A stretch of DNA of 64,000 bases, from assembly GCA_963785075.1 (NCBI GenBank), contig CAWATW010000009.1, positions 124,001 through 188,000 of the forward strand, given 5' to 3'. The notes beneath the pieces were generated by a model. That model was not told where the DNA came from and ran no database searches. It worked only from the letters and a program-made list of their open reading frames with translations. A program made the position numbers and the translations under genes. Of the stretch, positions 41,695-52,079 are shown piece by piece. This DNA comes from JAOUGY01 sp963785075 (GTDB lineage: Bacteria > Actinomycetota > Acidimicrobiia > Spongiisociales > ZC4RG35). Each line of letters opens with the position of its first letter. Within the stretch, counting starts at the first letter, position 1.

Positions 41695-42882
41695 TCAACC
41701 TCGTAGCGCTACCGCTGCATACAGCGCCGCCCCCATGGCCATCGTGTCCTCGTCGAACACGACGCGATCGGAGTGGTTCACGGGTGCCGCCGATTCGTCG
41801 ACCGTCGACGGTCGCGCCCCCAAAATGGCCATGACCCCGGGCACCTCGCGCAACACGTAGCTCCAATCTTCGGCGACCATCAGCGGTTCAGCCAGTTCGA
41901 AGACAGCGGAGTTGCCGAACAGGTCTGACGCGAGTGCTGATGCGCGGTCGCTCTCGGCCCCATCATTCACGGTCACCGGATAACCGGCGTCGATACGGGC
42001 CTCCGAGGCCACCCCGTACGCCATGGACACTCCGTCCACGACCTGGCCCACGAGTTCGTGGACCGCGGCACGGGTGTCGTCAGACAAGGTGCGGATGGTC
42101 CCGTGCAGCTCGACCTGTTCAGGAATGATGTTGGGGGCCGATCCCCCCGCAATGTGTCCGACGGTGACAACGGTCGGATCGTGGACGGACACGCGGCGAG
42201 TCAACGCCGACTGAAGGGCCAGCACGATCTCGGCCGCTGCCGGGATGGGGTCGACCGCCAGATGCGGCGTCGAGGCGTGTCCTCCGGCTCCGGTCACGCG
42301 GATGTGGAACTGGTCGGAGGCAGCCATCACAGGACCGGCCCTGAGGCCGACGGTACCGGAAGCGATGTGAGCAAAGACGTGGATGGCGAACGCCCTCGAG
42401 GGCCGCCTCCCGGCCGCATCCAGCACGCCTTCTTGGAGCATGGCCCTGGCGCCGTGATGCCCCTCCTCACCGGGCTGGAACATGAAGATGACCGGTCCTG
42501 GCAGATCTTCGGATCGATCGCACAGCATGGTCGCTGCGGCAAGGAGCATTGCGGTGTGCAGGTCGTGACCGCATGCGTGCATCGATGCCCCGGTCTCCGA
42601 AGCAAAGGGAAGCGAAGTGGCCTCCACCAGCGGTAGCGCATCGTTGTCCGCCCTGAGCAATGTGACCGGACCGTCGGGCCTTCCCGAACGCAGGACCGCC
42701 ACCACACCCGAAGTGGTTTCGTGCTTCGTCACCTCGAGATCGAGTCCGTCGAGTTCCTTCAGGATGAGTGCACGGGTCTCGGGCAGCATGAGGCCGACCT
42801 CTGGATGCCGATGCATCTCACGGCGGATTCGAACCATGTCCGGTAGTCGGAGCCGCGCGTCTTCCACCAACGAGATCGTCAT
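41695..42882 (-). CDS. M20 family amidohydrolase (hippurate/N-acyl-amino-acid hydrolase type)
   Basis: 395 residues from ATG 42882. Metal ligands are in HACGHDLHTA and GEEGHHGARAML; VHPSF-type AHDPTVVTVGHIAGG and MVAEDWSYVLREVPG complete the M20D pattern. It should cleave an N-acyl or amide bond in small molecules. On the minus strand TACCAT, seven bases, ATG fits the leaderless pattern, choosing this start over the ATG at 42891. Confidence 0.88.
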   Translation of the reverse strand: MTISLVEDARLRLPDMVRIRREMHRHPEVGLMLPETRALILKELDGLDLEVTKHETTSGVVAVLRSGRPDGPVTLLRADNDALPLVEATSLPFASETGASMHACGHDLHTAMLLAAATMLCDRSEDLPGPVIFMFQPGEEGHHGARAMLQEGVLDAAGRRPSRAFAIHVFAHIASGTVGLRAGPVMAASDQFHIRVTGAGGHASTPHLAVDPIPAAAEIVLALQSALTRRVSVHDPTVVTVGHIAGGSAPNIIPEQVELHGTIRTLSDDTRAAVHELVGQVVDGVSMAYGVASEARIDAGYPVTVNDGAESDRASALASDLFGNSAVFELAEPLMVAEDWSYVLREVPGVMAILGARPSTVDESAAPVNHSDRVVFDEDTMAMGAALYAAVALRG

Positions 42883-42889
42883 GGGCCCC

Positions 42890-42895
42890 ATGGTA
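42890..42895 (-). promoter_or_regulatory. -10 element TACCAT of a leaderless promoter
   Basis: On the minus strand TACCAT is followed by seven bases and ATG at 42882. Confidence 0.4.
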
Positions 42896-42937
42896 GAGAC
42901 GACAGATCTCCGCCCCTTTCTTGCCGGGGCGACGTGC

Positions 42938-42943
42938 GAGAAT
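42938..42943 (+). promoter_or_regulatory. -10 element GAGAAT of a leaderless promoter
   Basis: GAGAAT, six bases, ATG at 42950. The first base departs from the TAnnnT pattern, so it is weaker. Confidence 0.35.
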
Positions 42944-42949
42944 CCAGCC

Positions 42950-44215
42950 ATGGCATCACATCGTGTGGTCGTGGTTGGTGCCGGGTTCGCCGGCCTCAAC
43001 GCTGCTCGTGATCTCGCCGGCGCCCCGGTCGAGATCACGATCGTGGATCGAAGGAACTTCCATCTGTTCCAGCCGCTGCTCTACCAGGTGGCCACGGCGG
43101 GACTGAACCCGAGCGACATCGCCTATCCGATCCGCTCGATCTTCCGCTCCCAGAACAACATCACCCAGATCGTGCTTGGCGAGGTCACCGATGTGGACCT
43201 CACCGCCAAGTCCGTCACGCTCGACGACGGAACACGGATCGATTTCGACACGTTGGTGCTCGCCACCGGGGCGACACATTCGTACTTCGGGAACGAACAC
43301 TGGGCTGACCGGGCACCTGGGCTCAAGACCATCGAAGACGCTCTCGACATCCGACGCCGAATCCTCGCCTCCTTCGAAGAGGCAGAGCGCCATCCGGACC
43401 AGGCGGGTCGCCTGCTCACCTTTGTCGTCATCGGTGCCGGACCCACCGGCGTCGAGCTGGCCGGAGCGATGGCAGAGATCGCCATGCATGCCCTCGCCCG
43501 CGAGTTTCATCGAATAGACCCTTCGAAGGCGCGCATCCTCCTCCTCGAGGGCAGCGAACAGGTGCTTCCGCCGTACCCCGAAAAGCTCGGGAGCTCGGCT
43601 CGACGCCAGCTCGAGGATCTGGGTGTGGAGGTCAGGACCAGCGCTTTGGTCTCCGACGTCGACCCGGACGGAGTGACCCTGTCGACAGGCGAGCGCATCC
43701 CCGCCGAAGTCGTTCTGTGGGCCGCAGGTGTCAAGGCCTCGCCGCTCGGCGCCAGGTTGGATGCTTCAACCGACCGTGCCGGCAGGGTCGAAGTGTCACC
43801 AGATCTGGCTCTCGTCGAACACCCCGACGTCTTCGTCGTCGGCGACATGGCATCGATCGACGGAGTTCCGGGTGTCGCACCAGCCGCCATCCAACAGGGC
43901 CGGCACGTCGCTCGTCAGATCGAGGCCGATCTCGCCGGGCGTCCCCGGGAAGCCTTCAAATACGTCGACAAAGGATCCCTCGCCACCATCGGTAGGGCCC
44001 GAGCCGTCGCCGACATGGGCATGCTCGAATTCTCCGGGTTCATGGCATGGGTGGCCTGGCTGACCATCCACATCTTCTATCTGATCGGGTTTCGCAATCG
44101 ACTGATCGTGCTCATCTCGTGGGCGTGGAACTACCTGACGTTCCGTCGCGGCGCACGCATCATCACGAATCAGGGCGCAGCCAAGAGCGTCAGGCGGCAG
44201 GGCGGACAGGGCTGA
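42950..44215 (+). CDS. ndh: Type II NADH dehydrogenase (NDH-2)
   Basis: 421 residues. The FAD-binding motif VVVVGAGFAGLNAARDL opens the protein; the second dinucleotide fold has VVIGAGPTGVELAGAMAE. FHLFQPLLYQVATAGLNP and GVAPAAIQQGRHVARQIE are NDH-2 signatures, and two C-terminal amphipathic helices (about 360-400) anchor it to the membrane. It transfers electrons from NADH to quinone without proton pumping. The 3' end overlaps the convergent kinase gene by 26 bases. Confidence 0.93.
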   Translation: MASHRVVVVGAGFAGLNAARDLAGAPVEITIVDRRNFHLFQPLLYQVATAGLNPSDIAYPIRSIFRSQNNITQIVLGEVTDVDLTAKSVTLDDGTRIDFDTLVLATGATHSYFGNEHWADRAPGLKTIEDALDIRRRILASFEEAERHPDQAGRLLTFVVIGAGPTGVELAGAMAEIAMHALAREFHRIDPSKARILLLEGSEQVLPPYPEKLGSSARRQLEDLGVEVRTSALVSDVDPDGVTLSTGERIPAEVVLWAAGVKASPLGARLDASTDRAGRVEVSPDLALVEHPDVFVVGDMASIDGVPGVAPAAIQQGRHVARQIEADLAGRPREAFKYVDKGSLATIGRARAVADMGMLEFSGFMAWVAWLTIHIFYLIGFRNRLIVLISWAWNYLTFRRGARIITNQGAAKSVRRQGGQG

Positions 44216-45956
44216 TCCGGTCGGCGCTCGCCAGGCTCAGCGCGAACGTCGCTCCGCCCCCGGGAGTGTCCAAGACGTCGATTCGGCCACCCATGCTCTC
44301 GATGAGCATTGCCACGATCGCCAGCCCCAATCCCGTCCCACCCGCTTGGTGGGCACCCGGCAAACGGACGAAGCGCTCGAACACGCGCTCACGATGGGCA
44401 GCGGGGATGCCGGGTCCATGATCGACGACGGCGATCACCACGTCGTCTCGTCCGAGACGCTCGACGGCGACCTCGATCCGCGATCCCGGGGCGTACTTGG
44501 TGGCGTTCTCCAGAAGATTGATGATCACCTGGCTGAGGTGATGGGGGTCGGCGATGACGGCCATCCCGTCCGGGACCGATACGGTCACCGGGACATCGCC
44601 GAGTACCCACACAGCTTCGGACAGCACCTCCTCGAGCGATACGACAGCCGGTTCCGGACGCACGAGGCCACGGTCCATCCGCGAGATCGTCAGGAGGTCG
44701 TCGATGAGACGCTTCAGCCGGTGCGCCTGCCGGCTCGCGGTCGACACGAGTTCGTGTGCGAGGTCCTCGTCCGCAGCAACATCGGGGCGATTCAGGATGT
44801 CGAGCGAGCCGATAACCGCTGTCAGAGGTGTCCGCAGCTCATGGCTCACCATCGACACCAGATCCGTTTTCATGTCCGCGATCTCTTGAAGACGTTCGGC
44901 GAGCAGAGCTGCCGATTCGTGACGCTCCACCTGAGCGAGCACCAGACCGGCGGGGGCCGCCAGGTCTGTGAGTGAGTCGATCGCCTGGCGAGAGAATGCC
45001 GCCTGGAGGGGGTCTCCGACGATCAGGAGTCCCGAAGCACGGCCCTCGACCCACAGAGGCACGACAAGCCCCGACTCGAGCCCCAACTCCTCCGTGATCG
45101 CACGAAAGGAACCCACCGTCGAGCGGTCGAATCGGATCGCCCGACTCGAACGAAGAGCGCGACTCCCAAACCCGCCTTCGGCGAGGGTGATCGAGACATC
45201 GTCATCCACCGACACAGACAGCCCGTTCACCCACACCGGACCCACCAGCGACAGCCTGCCGGTATCTGAACCATGGAGTGCCACGGCGCACACCCGGCCG
45301 CCCACCGCCTCCGCGATCGAAGACAGCAGGTCGGGAAGCGCCTCCGCCTTCGTGGTCGACGTACCTATCGACGATGCGATCTCGTACAACCGGATGAGCG
45401 ACCACCGCTCATCTGACAACTGACGGACTCGATCTGCCGACCCAAGAGCGACGACGCGGTTCAGCGCGGTGAGGTACTCGGTTCCGAAGGCAACGACGGC
45501 CATTCCGAGCAGGATCCAGAGGTCGCGCATGGATCGCCCTGACACGGCCCATCCTGCGGCTTGGATGGAGATCACGGTGGCCAACACGACCCACCTGATC
45601 CTCATATGTGCGATGAGTCGGGCAAACAGGATCAAGGCGATGCCTGCCACCGCAGCCAGCCCGAACGTCTCCCGTTCCACCGCCAAGGTGGGAATCACCA
45701 GCGCCAGCAATCCGATCCATCCGGCGATCACATGGCGTGGCGCATGAGGTAGTGACCCCCTCACGATGGGGATGGCGGTGAGCGCGCCCACCGCCCCGAT
45801 GGCGATGCTGACCCCGATCGATCCCCCGAGGACGACTGCGAAGACGGCCACGACACCGGCCACCACCGGAACGACCCTGACGGCACGGGATATCGCCTCC
45901 CGATAGGGCAGGTCCGACATCATGCCTGGATCAGAACCGGTGATGGACGCGCTCAC
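44190..45956 (-). CDS. GAF-domain membrane sensor histidine kinase
   Basis: 588 residues from GTG 45956; an ATG at 45923 is also possible. Six or seven hydrophobic segments cover about 22-170, a GAF domain about 195-330, HisKA with His372 in SHELRTPLT, and HATPase with NLLENATKYAPG and GTGLGLAI. It has no adjacent response regulator. The membrane domain resembles that of other kinases that sense membrane or redox state; its place next to NDH-2 makes a redox role conceivable but unproven. Confidence 0.85.
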   Translation of the reverse strand: MSASITGSDPGMMSDLPYREAISRAVRVVPVVAGVVAVFAVVLGGSIGVSIAIGAVGALTAIPIVRGSLPHAPRHVIAGWIGLLALVIPTLAVERETFGLAAVAGIALILFARLIAHMRIRWVVLATVISIQAAGWAVSGRSMRDLWILLGMAVVAFGTEYLTALNRVVALGSADRVRQLSDERWSLIRLYEIASSIGTSTTKAEALPDLLSSIAEAVGGRVCAVALHGSDTGRLSLVGPVWVNGLSVSVDDDVSITLAEGGFGSRALRSSRAIRFDRSTVGSFRAITEELGLESGLVVPLWVEGRASGLLIVGDPLQAAFSRQAIDSLTDLAAPAGLVLAQVERHESAALLAERLQEIADMKTDLVSMVSHELRTPLTAVIGSLDILNRPDVAADEDLAHELVSTASRQAHRLKRLIDDLLTISRMDRGLVRPEPAVVSLEEVLSEAVWVLGDVPVTVSVPDGMAVIADPHHLSQVIINLLENATKYAPGSRIEVAVERLGRDDVVIAVVDHGPGIPAAHRERVFERFVRLPGAHQAGGTGLGLAIVAMLIESMGGRIDVLDTPGGGATFALSLASADRISPVRPAA

Positions 45957-46227
45957 ACCTAGGCCATCGGCGCCGAGGCGACCACAGGAAGAGGACGATC
46001 ATCTTTCGGCCCGCAGGGACTAGCCATCCCGTGCGGGTCGGCGACTGCTGCGAAGCCGCGCCTCGGAGTCGAACGCATAGTCGAGGCGCTCCAGGGTCTG
46101 CACGACGCAATGACAGCGTTCCGTTTCGTGGTCGGGGACCGCCCGGCCGCCACCGTTTGATCTTCGCCCGTCGACTTCTGCCACACTCCCCACACCGGGC
46201 CACGCGACGGTGGGGAGAGACAAAGCC
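45957..46227. promoter_or_regulatory. Leader region of the amidoligase cassette with RBS-masking hairpin
   Basis: No gene is visible. CTCCCCAC at 46186-46193 is perfectly complementary to GTGGGGAG at 46210-46217, which contains the ribosome-binding site (GGGGAGAG) of the next gene. Folding would hide the site and open a way to translational control. Confidence 0.55.
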
Positions 46228-49200
46228 ATGGGCATCCATGTAGCGCTCGAGCATCACACCACATATCGCTTCGACAGGCACGTGGCGATCCATCCCCATG
46301 TGCTGCGGCTGCGCCCCGCGCCCCACTGCCGGACACCCATCCTCGCCTACAGTCTCGATGTCGATCCCGCCGGCCATTTCATCAACTGGCAGCAGGATCC
46401 GTTCGGGAACTTCCTTGCCAGGCTCGTCTTCCCCGAGCCGGCGGATCATCTCGACATCACGGTCGACCTGGTCGCCGACATGACCGTCGTGAACCCCTTC
46501 GACTTCTTCGTGGAGGAGTACGCCGAGCGGTACCCGTTCGACTACACCATCGGTGAGCGGGCCGACCTCAGGCCCTATCTGGAGGCGGCCACAGACACGG
46601 GCCCGCTGCTCAGCGACTGGCTCTCCAAGATCCATGTGCCGACCGGTGGAGTGCCGATCGTGGATTTCCTCGTCGAGGTCAACAGGAGGATCTACGAATC
46701 TGTCGCCTATTCGGTGCGTATGGAACCCGGTGTGCAGGCGCCCGAGCACACACTCGACGTTGCGATCGGGTCATGCCGCGACTCGGGTTGGCTGCTGGTC
46801 GAAGCGCTCAGGCGCCTGGGTCTGGCCGCCCGATTCGTGTCCGGCTATCTGGTGCAGTTGACCTCGGATCAACCGTCGCTGGACGGACCCGACGGTCCGG
46901 CGAACGACTTCACCGACCTCCACGCCTGGGCAGAGGTGTACATCCCCGGCGCCGGATGGGTGGGACTCGACCCCACCTCGGGGCTGCTCGCCGCCGAAGG
47001 GCACATTCCCTTGGCTTGCACCCCGCACCCGAGCTCGGCAGCGCCGGTCACCGGAGCGACCGGGCCAACGGACGTCGATTTCGCCCACACGAACATCGTC
47101 CGTCGCATCCGCGAGGATCCCCGTGTCACGCTTCCCTACGACGAGAAGCAATGGCAACGCATCGACCAGTTGGGAGAACAGGTCGATCGACGGCTCGTCG
47201 CCGGTGATGTTCGACTCACGATGGGCGGCGAGCCGACCTTCGTCTCGATCGACGACATGGAAGGCCCCGAGTGGAACACGACCGCCGACAGCCCGGAAAA
47301 GCGGCGACTGGCGGGGAATCTGGCGAAGAGCCTCGCAGATCGCTTCGCTCCTGGTGGTCTCATCCAGCACGGACAGGGAAAGTGGTACCCGGGTGAGCCG
47401 CTCCCCCGATGGCAGATCGCGGTGGCGTGGAGGCGAGACGGCGAGCCGTTGTGGGCTGAGAGCCGTCTGCTTGCCGATCCGTGGCAGCGCGGCAAACTCG
47501 AGACGGCCGACGCCCGCCGCTTCGCCACCAGCCTCGCCGCCGCACTTGCGATTTCCGATGATCTCATCCTCGATGCCCATGAGGACGTGCTCAACGATCT
47601 GTGGTCGGAAGCACGGCTGCCGGCCGGCGAGCCTGCGCAGACCGTGTTCGGCGAGGACGACCATGCCGCCATCGCCGACGCCGAGGCACGAGCCGCTCTC
47701 GTCGAGCGCCTCGACGAGCGGGGCGGCGCCCCGGTCGGGTTCGTATTGCCGCTTCATCGCCACGCCGATGGATGGCGGACCACCCGCTGGCACCTCCGAC
47801 GAGGCCGGCTGTACCTGATCGCCGGGGACTCTCCCGTGGGCCTCCGGCTGCCGCTCGACTCGCTCACGTGGACTCCGGCGCCGCCAACGTACGAACGGTC
47901 CCACTTCGAGCCACGACCCGACCTGCCCGATCCGACCACGCTGGTCGTGTCGCCGGCGCAGGAGATCGACCGGGGCGCCGCTCCGCCCACCGCCGTGGCA
48001 TTCGAGGTTCGATCCGGCAATCTCTTCGTGTTCCTGCCGCCGCTCGACCATCTCGAGCATGCAATCGAGCTGGTGGCGCTGATCGAGCGTGTGGCGATGG
48101 ACCTCGAGATGCCTGTGGTGCTCGAGGGCTACCCGATCCCGGTCGATCACCGCGCCGGCATGTTGGTGGTTACCCCCGATCCGGGAGTGATCGAGGTCAA
48201 CGTGCATCCCTCACGCAGCTGGGACGAGCTTCGTGAGATCATGACCGATCTGTACGCCGAGGCGCGGCTGGCACGGCTCGGAACCGAGAAGTTCGCGCTC
48301 GACGGAAGCCACACCGGCACCGGCGGAGGCAACCACATCACGCTCGGGGGCATGACCCCGGCCGACAGTCCGCTTCTGCGGCGGCCCGACCTGCTCCGCA
48401 GCATGATCACCTACTGGCAGCACCATCCGTCGCTGTCGTATCTGTTCTCAGGACAGTTCATCGGCCCGACCAGTCAGGCACCGAGAGTCGACGAGGCACG
48501 ACCGGAGAACCTCTACGAACTCGAGATCGCGTTCGCCGAGATTGAGCGCCAGGGCGAGGAACCGGCCCCCTGGATCGTCGACCGTTTGCTTCGCCATCTC
48601 CTGGTCGACCTGACCGGAAACACCCATCGCGCCGAGTTCTGCATCGACAAGCTCTTCAGCCCCGATTCCGAACGCGGTCGGCTCGGGCTTGTGGAGCTGC
48701 GCGGTTTCGAGATGCCTCCGCATCCGCACATGGCCCTGGTACAGGCGTTGTTGATCCGGTCGTTGGTGGCGCGGTTCTGGGAGCATCCGTACACCGGAGA
48801 GCTCGTTCGCTGGGGCACAGATCTGCACGACCGATTCCTGCTCCCCTGGTTCGTACGTCTCGACGTCCACGACGTGATCGACGACCTCGTCCGCCATGGG
48901 ATCGGTTTCGAATTCGCCTGGCTCGAACCATTCCTCGAATTCCGGTTTCCACTCATCGGCGAAGTGGAACTCGACGACGCCAGGCTGGAGCTCCGTTCGG
49001 CGATCGAGCCGTGGCATGTTCTGGGTGAGGAGACATCCGCCGGGGGGACCGCCCGCTACGTGGACTCCTCGGTGGAACGACTCCAGGTCAGGGTCGACGG
49101 CTACATCGACACACGTCACATCGTCACGTGCAATGGAGTCCCGGTTCCGCTCAGCCCGACGAGCTCCACGGGAACAGGGGTGGCAGGAGTCCGATACAAG

Positions 49201-49518
49201 GCGTGGCAACCGTGGTCGGCCTTGCACCCGACCATCGGAGTCCACACGCCGCTCGTGTTCGACCTCATCGACCGATGGAACGGACGGTCGCTGGGCGGGT
49301 GTACCTACCACGTGTCTCATCCGGGTGGTCGGGCGTATGACACGTTCCCGGTGAATGCCGGTGAGGCGGAAGCACGTCGGGTCAGCCGCTTCTTCCATCA
49401 CGGGCACACACCCGGACCGATCGACGTCAACGCCCTCGATTCCATGAGTGCCCGACCACGTCGGGAGTACCCTCGAACCCTCGATCTTCGACGCTGGCCA
49501 ACCGACGACCGAGGCTGA
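46228..49518 (+). CDS. Transglutaminase-like protease fused to DUF2126
   Basis: 1096 residues from ATG 46228. The N-terminal third contains a bacterial transglutaminase N domain and a transglutaminase core with Cys (GSCRDSGWLLVEALRRLG), His (LHAWAEVYIPG) and Asp (GLDPTSGLLA). The remaining two thirds are DUF2126 (about 330-1090), with GNHITLGGMTPADSPLLRRP, NVHPSRSWDEL and NTHRAEFCIDKLFSP. DUF2126 is grouped with glutamate-cysteine-ligase/glutamine-synthetase-like amidoligases; with the transglutaminase it is thought to make or cleave isopeptide bonds. GGGGAGAG precedes the start and can be masked by a hairpin. The next gene follows after 8 bases. Confidence 0.9.
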   Translation: MGIHVALEHHTTYRFDRHVAIHPHVLRLRPAPHCRTPILAYSLDVDPAGHFINWQQDPFGNFLARLVFPEPADHLDITVDLVADMTVVNPFDFFVEEYAERYPFDYTIGERADLRPYLEAATDTGPLLSDWLSKIHVPTGGVPIVDFLVEVNRRIYESVAYSVRMEPGVQAPEHTLDVAIGSCRDSGWLLVEALRRLGLAARFVSGYLVQLTSDQPSLDGPDGPANDFTDLHAWAEVYIPGAGWVGLDPTSGLLAAEGHIPLACTPHPSSAAPVTGATGPTDVDFAHTNIVRRIREDPRVTLPYDEKQWQRIDQLGEQVDRRLVAGDVRLTMGGEPTFVSIDDMEGPEWNTTADSPEKRRLAGNLAKSLADRFAPGGLIQHGQGKWYPGEPLPRWQIAVAWRRDGEPLWAESRLLADPWQRGKLETADARRFATSLAAALAISDDLILDAHEDVLNDLWSEARLPAGEPAQTVFGEDDHAAIADAEARAALVERLDERGGAPVGFVLPLHRHADGWRTTRWHLRRGRLYLIAGDSPVGLRLPLDSLTWTPAPPTYERSHFEPRPDLPDPTTLVVSPAQEIDRGAAPPTAVAFEVRSGNLFVFLPPLDHLEHAIELVALIERVAMDLEMPVVLEGYPIPVDHRAGMLVVTPDPGVIEVNVHPSRSWDELREIMTDLYAEARLARLGTEKFALDGSHTGTGGGNHITLGGMTPADSPLLRRPDLLRSMITYWQHHPSLSYLFSGQFIGPTSQAPRVDEARPENLYELEIAFAEIERQGEEPAPWIVDRLLRHLLVDLTGNTHRAEFCIDKLFSPDSERGRLGLVELRGFEMPPHPHMALVQALLIRSLVARFWEHPYTGELVRWGTDLHDRFLLPWFVRLDVHDVIDDLVRHGIGFEFAWLEPFLEFRFPLIGEVELDDARLELRSAIEPWHVLGEETSAGGTARYVDSSVERLQVRVDGYIDTRHIVTCNGVPVPLSPTSSTGTGVAGVRYKAWQPWSALHPTIGVHTPLVFDLIDRWNGRSLGGCTYHVSHPGGRAYDTFPVNAGEAEARRVSRFFHHGHTPGPIDVNALDSMSARPRREYPRTLDLRRWPTDDRG

Positions 49519-49526
49519 TTCGAGCC

Positions 49527-52079
49527 GTGACCATCGCCTCATCCCGCGACCCAATCGCCCGATACTCGCCGCCCCAATCGGTCCGCGACGAGCTCGTGGG
49601 CGGCGACGGTTCGATTCGGTCGCACTGGGCCGGCCTGGCCACCGCCTACCGCAGTCTCGGCATGGACGAGCTTCTGCGGCGCAGGGACGAGATCGCAATC
49701 CTCCTGGAACAGGACGGCGTCACCTACAACGTCGCGGCCGCGCACCGACCTTGGGAGCTGGACGCAGTCCCGCTCGTCATCTCGAATGACGAATGGGCGG
49801 CCCTCGAGCGTGGCATAGCCCAGCGGTCCCAGCTCCTCGATGTGATCCTTCAGGACCTGTACGGAAGGCGCCGGATCCTCGAACGTCGAGCCGTTCCCCC
49901 CGAGTTGGTGCTGGACGATCCTGCATTCCTGCGGGTGTGCGATGGTGTCTTCCTTCCCTCCCCGCACCAGCTCGGTGTCTACGCCGCCGACCTCACCAGG
50001 TCGTCCGATGGGCGATGGCTGACCATGGGCAACCGGACGCAGGCGCCGTCGGGGGCCGGGTACGCGATCCAGAATCGCAACGTCCTCTCGAAGGTATTCC
50101 CGACCATCTTCCGGAATGCCGAGGCGATGCGACTCGCACCGTTCACGAGGACGCTTCGCGCCACCCTGCAGGCGGCGGCGCCCACCGAGGTCGACGATGC
50201 GTCGATCGTCGTGCTCACTCCGGGCCCGCTTTCCGAGACGGCGTTCGAGCACGCCTTCATGGCAACACAGCTCGGATATCCCTTGGTCGAAGGTTCAGAC
50301 CTCGTGAACCGGGACGGCCGCATCTGGCTGCGCACGGTGAACGAGCTGATGCCCGTGGATGTCATTCTCCGTCGCGTCGACGCCTGGTTCTGCGATCCCC
50401 TCGAGCTGCTTCCGGAGTCGACGCTCGGGGTGCCGGGATTGGTGGATGCCGCGCGGGCCGGGACCGTATCGGTGGTGAATCCGTTGGGATCGGGCGTGCT
50501 CGAGAACGCCGCACTGGCGGTGTTCCTGCCCGACCTCGCACGAAACCTCCTCGGCGAAGAACTACTGCTGCTTTCGGTGGAGACCTGGTGGTGTGGCGAT
50601 CCGTCCTCGCTGTCTCACGTCACGAACAACCTCGACTCGATGGTCATCAGACCGTCCTCTCGAAACGGTGGCGGAAGCGCCATCGATGCAACGCTGCTGA
50701 CGAGCGAGGCCCGAGGCGAGCTCAAAGCCATCATCCTCTCCGAACCCCAACGATGGGTCGCACAGCGCCGGGTCGAACCGATGACCGCACCGCTGCTCGG
50801 GACCGACGGCCTTCATCCTCATCCGACGGTGCTCCGCACGTTCGCCGTCGCCAAGGACGACAGCTACTACGTCATGCCCGGCGGCCTTGCGCGTACCGCC
50901 CGGGTTCCGGGCCCTGGCCCGATCACCAACCAGACGGGTGCCGTGGCCAAGGACACATGGGTCCTCAGCACCCAGCCTGAGACACTCGGCGGCTTCTGGC
51001 TGACCGGTGGTCCCCTGCAGGCCAAGGAGCCGGCTGCTCCGCTCGCCTCGCGCGCCGCGGAGAACATGTTCTGGCTGGGTCGGTACTCGGAGCGGGCCGA
51101 GACCGCCGTGCGCCTGCTGCGGGTGGTCAACGGCAGACGAACCGAGTTCGAACAGGCCGGCGCCGGGCCGGGCGCCGCGGCGCTCGAAGCCCTGCTCGCG
51201 GCTCTGACCCGGGTCACCACCACCTTCCCCGGCTTCGTAGGAGACGACGCCGCGAAGATCTTGGCACGGCCCGGTGACGAGTTGTTTTCTCTTGTGGTCG
51301 ACGACAGCCGCCCAGGGACGGTCGCGCAGGCCACCGCACGGATGTTCGACGCCGTCGAGGTGCTCCGCGACCAGCTGTCGGTCGACACCTGGCTCGTGAT
51401 CGGATCGATGCAAAGGCGCCTCGAACGCTTGAGCCGGGTCACGAGCGACCGTGATGACGCAGTGACCACGGTGTTGAACGGTCTCCTCGAAAGCCTGCTG
51501 GCCCTCTCCGGGCTGATGGCCGAGTCCATGGTCCGAGACCATGCTTGGCAATTCATGGAGGCCGGCCGGCGGGTGGAGCGGGCACTGCAGATCACCGCCC
51601 TCGTGAATGCGCTCCTCACCGTTCAGCACGATCCAGCCACCGAGAGCCTCATCGCCGAGTCGACTCTGACGGCCGCGGAGAGCATCATCACGTACCGCCG
51701 GCGCTACCGCTCGCAGGCCCAAGTGGCGACCCTGATCGATCTCCTGCTCGCAGATCCGGGCAACCCCCGGTCGCTCCGCTTCCAGATAGACCGGCTCATC
51801 GACAGCGTGAGTGCGCTCGACGCCGCCCGACGGCACGAAACCGCATCCACGGCCCTGACCCACGCCGAAGCGGCGCGGTCGGTTCTTCGGAACTCCGATT
51901 CGCAGGCACTGGCGCAGGCGAGGGCCGACGGCACACGAGCGGATCTCCGGGCCTTCCTCTTCCGGACGCGACAGGACCTCCTGACGATCGCCGACGCCAT
52001 CGGAGCCGACAACTTCACACGGCTGCTCCCCCAGCACAGCATGAGCACGCCCTCTGAGCCACCGGGATGGTCCTCATGA
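49527..52079 (+). CDS. Circularly permuted ATP-grasp and alpha-E fusion (DUF404/DUF407/DUF403)
   Basis: 850 residues. The first part (about 50-470) is a circularly permuted ATP-grasp ligase (AAHRPWELDAVPLVISNDEW, VCDGVFLPSPHQ). The C-terminal part (about 510-840) is the alpha-E domain (SRAAENMFWLGRYSERAETA). In many genomes these are separate genes; here they are one protein. The ATP-grasp half should ligate amino acids or peptides to an acceptor carboxylate using ATP; alpha-E is an all-helical partner of unknown role. ATGA overlap with the next gene couples them. Confidence 0.9.
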   Translation: MTIASSRDPIARYSPPQSVRDELVGGDGSIRSHWAGLATAYRSLGMDELLRRRDEIAILLEQDGVTYNVAAAHRPWELDAVPLVISNDEWAALERGIAQRSQLLDVILQDLYGRRRILERRAVPPELVLDDPAFLRVCDGVFLPSPHQLGVYAADLTRSSDGRWLTMGNRTQAPSGAGYAIQNRNVLSKVFPTIFRNAEAMRLAPFTRTLRATLQAAAPTEVDDASIVVLTPGPLSETAFEHAFMATQLGYPLVEGSDLVNRDGRIWLRTVNELMPVDVILRRVDAWFCDPLELLPESTLGVPGLVDAARAGTVSVVNPLGSGVLENAALAVFLPDLARNLLGEELLLLSVETWWCGDPSSLSHVTNNLDSMVIRPSSRNGGGSAIDATLLTSEARGELKAIILSEPQRWVAQRRVEPMTAPLLGTDGLHPHPTVLRTFAVAKDDSYYVMPGGLARTARVPGPGPITNQTGAVAKDTWVLSTQPETLGGFWLTGGPLQAKEPAAPLASRAAENMFWLGRYSERAETAVRLLRVVNGRRTEFEQAGAGPGAAALEALLAALTRVTTTFPGFVGDDAAKILARPGDELFSLVVDDSRPGTVAQATARMFDAVEVLRDQLSVDTWLVIGSMQRRLERLSRVTSDRDDAVTTVLNGLLESLLALSGLMAESMVRDHAWQFMEAGRRVERALQITALVNALLTVQHDPATESLIAESTLTAAESIITYRRRYRSQAQVATLIDLLLADPGNPRSLRFQIDRLIDSVSALDAARRHETASTALTHAEAARSVLRNSDSQALAQARADGTRADLRAFLFRTRQDLLTIADAIGADNFTRLLPQHSMSTPSEPPGWSS

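Noticed and set aside
45931..46749. Minus-strand open frame upstream of the amidoligase cassette
   Set aside because: It is mostly antisense to the transglutaminase-DUF2126 gene and has no recognisable domain.
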